From contig QJZC01000031.1 of the NCBI GenBank assembly GCA_003247575.1, positions 1 through 56,164 of the forward strand: a stretch of 56,164 nt of DNA, in the 5' to 3' direction. This document shows, piece after piece, positions 51,083-56,164 of this stretch (within the stretch, counting starts at the first letter, position 1; each line of letters opens with the position of its first letter). Origin of the DNA: Pseudomonadota bacterium (GTDB taxonomy: Bacteria > Myxococcota_A > UBA9160 > SZUA-336). The notes below the pieces were generated by a model. It saw only the letters and a program-made list of their open reading frames with translations, was not told where the DNA came from and searched no databases. Position numbers and translations under genes: made by a program.

Positions 51083-52060
51083 ATGGCGATACCGGCAGCG
51101 AGTCAGCTGAAGCTCTACAAGAACATGCTGCTCATGCGGCGCTTCGAGGAAGGCGCCGCCGAGGGCTACGCCGATGGGTTCATCGGTGGCTTCATGCACT
51201 TGTACATCGGCCAGGAGGCCGTCGCTGCGGGTGCGATCTCCTCGCTCAATCACGATGACTACGTGATCGCGACCTACCGGGACCACGCGCACGCCCTCGC
51301 ACGGGGAACGCCCCCCGAGGCGCTGATGGCGGAGCTCTACGGGCGCGAGACGGGCGTGTGCAAGGGCAAGGGCGGGTCGATGCACTTCTACGACGGCAGT
51401 CGCTACTTCGTCGGCGGCTATGCGATCGTCGGTGGGCATCTACCGATCGCCACCGGGCTCGCGCTGGGTATCCAGATGCGCAACGAGGATCGGGTCGTCA
51501 TGGCCTTCCTCGGCGATGGCGCGTCGAATCAGGGCGTATTCCACGAATCGATGAACATGGCGAAGCTGTGGGATCTCCCCGTGGTCTTCCTGTGCGAGAA
51601 CAACTTCTACGGAATCGCGACGGCCGTCGGCACCTCGTCGTCGTACAACGAGATCCACCGCAAGGCGCAGGGCTATGGCATTCCAGGCCGAGTCGTCGAC
51701 GGAATGGACGTTCGCGCGGTTCGGGCCGCCTGCGACGAAGCCGTGCGCTACGCGCGCCAGGGGTCCGGGCCGGTGCTGCTCGAGGCTCGCTGTTATCGCT
51801 ATCAGGGGCACTCGATGACCGACCCGGGGAAGTATCGCAGCCAGGCGGAGGCGGATCTCTGGAAGAAGCGCGATCCGATCCCGCGACTGGCGCGTCAGCT
51901 CCTAGAGGAGGGCATTGCGACGCAGGCCGAACTCGATGCGGCCCAGGTCGAGGCCAACCGAATCGTCGAAGCGGCGATGCAGTATGCCGAGCGCAGCCCC
52001 GAGCCGAGTCCGGCTGCACTCTACGAGGACCTTTTCGTGGAGAACACGTTCCATGGCTGA
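51083..52060 (+). CDS. pdhA: Pyruvate dehydrogenase E1 alpha subunit
   Basis: A 325-residue thiamine-diphosphate E1 alpha subunit. GGAGAGG precedes the ATG. The diphosphate/Mg motif is present as GDGASNQGVFHESMNMAKLWDLPVVFLCENN (GDG...NN). KGKGGSMHFYD and the phosphorylation-loop-like YRYQGHSMTDPGKYR are typical of acetyl-transferring E1 alpha. It pairs with pdhB, whose start lies in an 8-base ATGGCTGA overlap. A 236-base gap upstream, including three tandem GCAAGY units at 51007-51024, probably holds the operon promoter. Confidence 0.94.
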   Translation: MAIPAASQLKLYKNMLLMRRFEEGAAEGYADGFIGGFMHLYIGQEAVAAGAISSLNHDDYVIATYRDHAHALARGTPPEALMAELYGRETGVCKGKGGSMHFYDGSRYFVGGYAIVGGHLPIATGLALGIQMRNEDRVVMAFLGDGASNQGVFHESMNMAKLWDLPVVFLCENNFYGIATAVGTSSSYNEIHRKAQGYGIPGRVVDGMDVRAVRAACDEAVRYARQGSGPVLLEARCYRYQGHSMTDPGKYRSQAEADLWKKRDPIPRLARQLLEEGIATQAELDAAQVEANRIVEAAMQYAERSPEPSPAALYEDLFVENTFHG

Positions 52061-53027
52061 GCTGCGGTACTTCGAAGCGGTTACGCAGGCGCTCCAGGAA
52101 GAGATGGCCCGGGATGATCGGGTGTTTCTGTTCGGAGAGGATGTCGGTTTGGTCGGTGGTACGTTCCGCTGCACCGAGGGGCTGATGGCGGAGTTCGGAT
52201 CGCGGCGCGTGCGCGATACTCCCATCGCGGAAGCAGCCATCGTCGGCCTGGCGATCGGCGCCGCGATCACGGGGATGCGCCCGGTAGCGGAGCTGATGAC
52301 CATGAACTTCGCCATCGTCGCGATGGATCAGATCGTGAACCACGTCTCGAAGATGCGTTACATGTTCGGGGGTGGGGTCAAGTTGCCGCTGGTCATCCGC
52401 GCACCGGCGGGCGGGGGAACGCAGAAGGCGGCACAGCACTCGCACTGCATCGAGTCGTGGTTCGTGAACACGCCCGGAATTCGCGTCGTGATCCCGGCGA
52501 CACCCTACGATGTCAAGGGTCTGCTCAAGACGTCGATTCGGAGCGAGGACCCTGTCCTCTTCATCGAGCACGAAAACCTCTACAGCACGCGTGGAGAGGT
52601 TCCCGAGGAAGAGTATCTGCTGCCCTTCGGTGTGGCCGACATCAAGCGACCTGGGCGCGACGTGACCGTCGTCGCTTGGTCGCGCATGCTTCCCGAGGCC
52701 CTCAAGGCTGCGGACATGCTGGCGCGCGAGGGGATCGAGGTGGAAGTGATCGATCCGCGCACCCTCGATCCACTCGACCAGGATACGATCCTCTCTTCCG
52801 TCGCGCGTACGCATCGTGCGGTCATTGCCGAAGAGGGTTGGCGCAATGTCGGGGTGGGCGCCGAGCTGGCTGCGCGCATTCAGGAGCATCTGTTCTACGA
52901 CCTCGAGGCGCCCGTACAGCGGGTCGCTGCGGCGGACGTTCCGACCCCCTATGCACGCAATCTGGAGAAGTTGGCGTTGCCCGATGCACGCGACATCGCG
53001 GACGCTGTTCTGAAGATTACGCTTTAG
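52053..53027 (+). CDS. pdhB: Pyruvate dehydrogenase E1 beta subunit
   Basis: A 324-residue E1 beta subunit. The start in the ATGGCTGA overlap with pdhA sets a coupled 1:1 translation suited to the alpha2-beta2 enzyme. Motifs: FGEDVGLVGGTFRCT with the glutamate that activates thiamine, DTPIAEAAIVGLAIG, QIVNHVSKMRYMFGG, and the C-terminal transketolase-like domain (VIDPRTLDPLDQDTI, VAEEGWR-like IAEEGWRNVG). It decarboxylates pyruvate and acetylates the lipoyl group of E2. The pdhC start follows after 21 bases. Confidence 0.95.
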   Translation: MAELRYFEAVTQALQEEMARDDRVFLFGEDVGLVGGTFRCTEGLMAEFGSRRVRDTPIAEAAIVGLAIGAAITGMRPVAELMTMNFAIVAMDQIVNHVSKMRYMFGGGVKLPLVIRAPAGGGTQKAAQHSHCIESWFVNTPGIRVVIPATPYDVKGLLKTSIRSEDPVLFIEHENLYSTRGEVPEEEYLLPFGVADIKRPGRDVTVVAWSRMLPEALKAADMLAREGIEVEVIDPRTLDPLDQDTILSSVARTHRAVIAEEGWRNVGVGAELAARIQEHLFYDLEAPVQRVAAADVPTPYARNLEKLALPDARDIADAVLKITL

Positions 53028-53048
53028 GTCGAACGGGAGAACCGAGCC

Positions 53049-54584
53049 ATGCCGAAGCGCATCAACATGCCCAAGCTGTCCGACACGATGGAGGAGGGCG
53101 CGTTGATCGCCTGGCGCAAGAGCCAAGGCGATCCGATCAAACGTGGAGAAATCCTGGCCGAGATCGAGACCGACAAGGCCGACATGGAGTTCGAGTCCTA
53201 CACCGAAGGACAGATCTATGCGCTGCTGGTCGAGCCGGGGCAGACGGTTCCCATCGGGACTCCGATTGCCATCATCCGACTGGCGGGCGACTCCGACGAA
53301 GATATGCAGGCGGCAATGTCGGGGGGCGCGGTGGCCGCTGCGCCCGCGTCGGCGCAGGCTCCGCAGCCCGCGAGCGTGAGTCCTGCGGTGCCGGTGCCGA
53401 GCAAGGCGGCCCCGGTTCCTCCGAGCGCGTTTGCGCCCCCGGTGCCTGCGGCACCTCGGCAGAGCTACACACCGCAGCCTGGGGTCGTCTCCGGGCCCCA
53501 TGTCTCCGGGCCCCATGTCTCGGGGCCCCGAATCACACCGCTCTCGCTCGATGACGACCGGATCCGAGCGACTCCGGCTGCGCGCAAGCTCGCCGAGGAG
53601 CGATCGGTGGACCTGATCGAGGTCGAAGGGAGCGGCCCGCTGCGGGCGATCCTCGTGGCCGACATCGAGTCCTATCTCGAGAAGCTCGAGACCGCCCCCG
53701 AGCCCACGGATGGGGTGCGCGCGACCCCACTGGCGGTGCGCATGGCGTCCGACCTCGGAGTAGACCTCGAGGTGGTCAAGGGGACTGGGCCCGGGGGGCG
53801 CATCACCAAGTCCGACGTGGTGCAGGAGGCGCAGCGAGTCAAGGACAGCGCCAAGGTACGCGAAGCCGAGCTGTATAGAGGAGCCCTTCAGCTCTCGCAG
53901 AAGCGGAAGGCCTTGATCCGGAACATGGTACGGAGCAAGGACGAGGCTCCGCACTTCTATCTGATGGTCGACGTGCGCACCGACGCGCTCAAGGAGCTCC
54001 GCGATCGACTGAATGCGGAGTCGGGTGACCAGCGCACGCGTCTCACCTACACGCATCTCATGATCAAGGCGTGCGCGCTCGCGCTCGAAGAGTACCCGGA
54101 GGTCAATGCCACCTACCGAGCAGATGAGCACGACATCGCCCTTTACGAGTCGATCAACATCGGGCTGGCGGTCGACGTCAACGACGAGCTGGTCGCTCCG
54201 ACCATCAAGAGCTGTCAGGGCAAGGATCTCTGGCAACTCGCCGACGACGCGAACGCGCTCGTGCGCCGCGCGCGCCTGCGAAAGCTCCAGCCGCAGGACT
54301 ACGCGGATGGGACCTTTACCATCTCGAACCTGGGCATGGTCGGCGTCGATCGCTTCTACGCGATCATCACGCCGCCGCAGAGCGCGATTCTGTCGGTGGG
54401 TTCGATGCAGCCGCGCCCCATCGTCGTGGACGGCGAGATCGTCGTCGGCACGCTGACGACCCTGGGCCTCTCGGTGGATCACCGCGTGCTCGATGGAGTG
54501 AAGGCGGCGCAGTTCCTCGGCGAGGTCAAGCGCCTGCTGGAGCATCCAGAGGATCTGGTGAAGGATGCCACGGTCAGCGCCTGA
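53049..54584 (+). CDS. pdhC: Pyruvate dehydrogenase E2 acetyltransferase with two PSBDs
   Basis: A 511-residue E2. One lipoyl domain (1-78, Lys43 in ETDKADME), an Ala/Pro linker with SGPHV repeats (148-160), then two consecutive peripheral-subunit-binding domains: about 172-210 (RATPAARKLAEERSVDL...SGPLRAILVADI) and about 223-262 (RATPLAVRMASDLGVDL...GPGGRITKSDV). The usual E2 has one. The first copy lacks the GG of the GPGGRI turn (GPLRAI). The catalytic domain ends with His478-Asp482-Gly483 (DHRVLDG). GGGAGAA precedes the ATG. Its end overlaps lipB by 20 bases. Confidence 0.93.
   Translation: MPKRINMPKLSDTMEEGALIAWRKSQGDPIKRGEILAEIETDKADMEFESYTEGQIYALLVEPGQTVPIGTPIAIIRLAGDSDEDMQAAMSGGAVAAAPASAQAPQPASVSPAVPVPSKAAPVPPSAFAPPVPAAPRQSYTPQPGVVSGPHVSGPHVSGPRITPLSLDDDRIRATPAARKLAEERSVDLIEVEGSGPLRAILVADIESYLEKLETAPEPTDGVRATPLAVRMASDLGVDLEVVKGTGPGGRITKSDVVQEAQRVKDSAKVREAELYRGALQLSQKRKALIRNMVRSKDEAPHFYLMVDVRTDALKELRDRLNAESGDQRTRLTYTHLMIKACALALEEYPEVNATYRADEHDIALYESINIGLAVDVNDELVAPTIKSCQGKDLWQLADDANALVRRARLRKLQPQDYADGTFTISNLGMVGVDRFYAIITPPQSAILSVGSMQPRPIVVDGEIVVGTLTTLGLSVDHRVLDGVKAAQFLGEVKRLLEHPEDLVKDATVSA
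53487..53531 (+). repeat. 15-bp tandem repeat in the pdhC linker
   Basis: Three in-frame units of GTCTCCGGGCCCCAT (53487-53501 and 53502-53516 identical, 53517-53531 with changes), encoding VSGPH-VSGPH-VSGPR between the lipoyl and binding domains. In-frame length keeps the linker open; copy number may vary among strains. Confidence 0.85.
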
Positions 54585-55215
54585 TCCGCTCTGCGTTCGC
54601 TGGCTCGGACGGGTCGAATTCGCCGAGGCGCGCGCACTCCAAGAGGAGCTGCGCGATCGGCATCTACGCGGGGGAGGCCGCGACACCTTGCTGCTGCTCG
54701 AGCATCCCGACGTGATCAGCTTGGGCCGTAGCACCCGGGCGACATCGTTGCTCGAGAGCGCAGCAAACCTGGAGGCGCAGGGGTACGCGGTTGCCCGAGT
54801 CAATCGCGGCGGGGACGTGACCTACCATGGGCCCGGTCAGCTCGTGGGCTATCCTATCGTGAATCTCGCGAGCCGCGGTCGCGACGTGCATCGATATCTG
54901 CGGCAGCTCGAGGGTGCCCTGATCGAGGTCGCGAGTGATTTCGGTGTCGCGAGCGGGGGCCGGCCCGGATTCACCGGCGTCTGGGTCGATTCCGTGCGGA
55001 AGCTCGCCTCGATTGGGATCGGCGTGCGTCGCTGGGTGACCCTCCACGGCTTTGCGCTCAATGTGTCCACCGACCTGGCACGCTTCGACCCGATCGTGCC
55101 CTGTGGGCTCGAGGGAGTAGAAATGGTGAATCTCGCATCGCTCGCGACCCGCCGCGCAACCATGGAGGACGTCGTGGATCGGGTCGGCCTGCACTTCCAG
55201 AAGGTCTTCTCATGA
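54565..55215 (+). CDS. lipB: Octanoyltransferase LipB
   Basis: A 216-residue LipB, which moves octanoyl groups from acyl carrier protein to lipoyl domains. The acyl-binding RGGDVTYHGPGQ (81-92), catalytic Lys146 (RKLASIG) and nucleophile Cys180 (VPCGLEG) are all present. The ATG lies inside the end of pdhC (20-base overlap), and the stop overlaps lipA in ATGA, so lipoate attachment is coupled to E2 synthesis. Confidence 0.95.
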   Translation: MPRSAPDPLCVRWLGRVEFAEARALQEELRDRHLRGGGRDTLLLLEHPDVISLGRSTRATSLLESAANLEAQGYAVARVNRGGDVTYHGPGQLVGYPIVNLASRGRDVHRYLRQLEGALIEVASDFGVASGGRPGFTGVWVDSVRKLASIGIGVRRWVTLHGFALNVSTDLARFDPIVPCGLEGVEMVNLASLATRRATMEDVVDRVGLHFQKVFS

Positions 55216-56129
55216 GCCTGGACCCACCGACGACTCCGAGCGCAGACGGTCCGCGCCCGGCGCGCCGGCATGCCGAGCGTCCGACCTGGCTACGGATCCG
55301 CTACCGCGCGACGCCCGAGCTGGAGCGGGTGCAGCATCTGGTGGATGATCTGCGCCTGCACACCGTGTGTCAGTCCGCTGCTTGCCCCAATCTCGCGGAG
55401 TGCTGGGCGCACGGCACGGCGACCTTCATGCTCGGGGGCAACGTCTGCACGCGGCGCTGTGGCTTCTGTGACGTCAAGACGGGACGTCCGGCTCCACTCG
55501 ATCCCGAGGAGCCACAGCGGGTGGCCGAAGGGGTCCGAGAGCTCGGGCTCCGCTTTGCGGTGGTCACGGCGGTTGCGCGGGACGACGTTCCGGACGGAGG
55601 CGCCGCTCACTTCGCGGCCACGGTGCGGGCGATCCGGGCCGCCGTGCCGGAGTGTCGGGTCGAGGTCCTGATCCCCGATTTCAAAGGAGACGAGGACGCG
55701 CTGGCGACCGTGCTCGCCGCTCGTCCGGACGTGCTCAACCACAATCTCGAGACGGTCGAGCGGCTACAAGCGCGGGTGCGGCGCCAGGGAAAGTATGCGC
55801 GGTCGCTTCAGGTGCTCCGCGCGGCGGCTCGGCTGGCCCCCGACATTCCGACCAAGACCGGGATCATGCTCGGGCTCGGAGAGGACGCTGCCGAGATCGA
55901 TCGGACCTTGAGCGACATCGTCGCCCACGACTGTCGCCTGCTGACGATCGGGCAGTATCTGTCGCCTGGTCCGGACCATCTGCCGGTGGAGCGCTTCGTT
56001 CCGCCCGAGGAGTTCGAGCGCTGGCGGACCCGGGCCCTCGAGCTGGGCTTCGCCGAGGTCGCCTCCGGCCCCCTGGTTCGGAGCTCCTACCGAGCCGAGA
56101 AGCTGGCCGCGGCACTGCCGTCCGGCTGA
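55212..56129 (+). CDS. lipA: Lipoyl synthase LipA
   Basis: A 305-residue radical-SAM enzyme that inserts sulfur into the octanoyl chain to make lipoyl groups. The auxiliary cluster cysteines are Cys53, Cys58 and Cys64 (CQSAACPNLAEC); the radical-SAM triad is Cys79, Cys83 and Cys86 (CTRRCGFC). The C-terminal RSSYRA serine ligand motif is present. Start in ATGA with lipB. It is complete, and 35 bases of non-coding sequence remain to the window end. Confidence 0.96.
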   Translation: MSLDPPTTPSADGPRPARRHAERPTWLRIRYRATPELERVQHLVDDLRLHTVCQSAACPNLAECWAHGTATFMLGGNVCTRRCGFCDVKTGRPAPLDPEEPQRVAEGVRELGLRFAVVTAVARDDVPDGGAAHFAATVRAIRAAVPECRVEVLIPDFKGDEDALATVLAARPDVLNHNLETVERLQARVRRQGKYARSLQVLRAAARLAPDIPTKTGIMLGLGEDAAEIDRTLSDIVAHDCRLLTIGQYLSPGPDHLPVERFVPPEEFERWRTRALELGFAEVASGPLVRSSYRAEKLAAALPSG

Positions 56130-56164
56130 GATTCGGCGGGCGTCGGTCACGTTGAATCCGAGGG

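Noticed and set aside
51498..54803. 1101-codon open frame on the minus strand opposite pdhA, pdhB and pdhC.
   Set aside because: Same reason: antisense of well-conserved genes, Arg/His/Asp-rich, no domain and no ribosome-binding site.

Overview
The window is GC-rich (roughly 65% by eye) bacterial chromosome. Its gene content suggests a Gram-negative, aerobic, signalling-rich lineage of the Myxococcota or former Deltaproteobacteria type: TonB-dependent receptors, kinase-ATPase hybrids, DUF4388/PilZ and HDOD proteins, PPi-type phosphofructokinase, TreT and phosphatidylcholine synthase. No rRNA, tRNA, CRISPR array, transposase or phage gene was seen, and the exact phylum cannot be fixed from the window alone.

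Region 1 (1-14.5 kb), mostly minus strand: an orphan CheW, a secreted CBM2-GH5 glycosidase, a patatin phospholipase, TonB-dependent receptor 1 (TBDR1), a 1264-residue pseudokinase/STAND ATPase/TPR protein, and an alpha/beta hydrolase. A plus-strand trio follows: amidohydrolase, VOC protein and LolA-like periplasmic protein. Region 2 (14.5-24.3 kb) holds a second receptor (TBDR2) with two exported partner proteins downstream. Divergent from it is a paralogue of the pseudokinase/STAND protein, followed by a convergent HSL-type esterase. The two receptor-regulator pairs are the most unusual part of the window. Both kinase domains have lost the catalytic HRD and DFG aspartates, and both proteins stop where longer relatives continue into output domains.

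Region 3 (24.3-33.1 kb): TreT trehalose synthase, an AhpC/TSA-like protein, an exported VWA protein, a DASS transporter, a sigma-70-like factor and a PAS sensor kinase whose phosphoacceptor histidine is missing. Region 4 (33.3-42.5 kb): KhpA, PPi-phosphofructokinase, a small MshEN-like protein, an HDOD protein, AsnRS, a PilZ/DUF4388 protein coupled to a receiver-ATPase protein that also lacks the phospho-histidine, a MaoC-like protein and a Cys/Met-metabolism PLP enzyme.

Region 5 (42.9-56.1 kb) is central metabolism. glnE is split into two overlapping halves downstream of ispH and of a phosphatidylcholine synthase gene. An isolated nuoB precedes a 2-oxoacid dehydrogenase/lipoate block: lpd and a first E2, then pdhA-pdhB-pdhC-lipB-lipA with short overlaps. 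The second E2 carries two peripheral-subunit-binding domains and a 15-bp repeat array in its linker. LipB and LipA would supply the lipoyl groups for both E2 proteins, which share the single E3.
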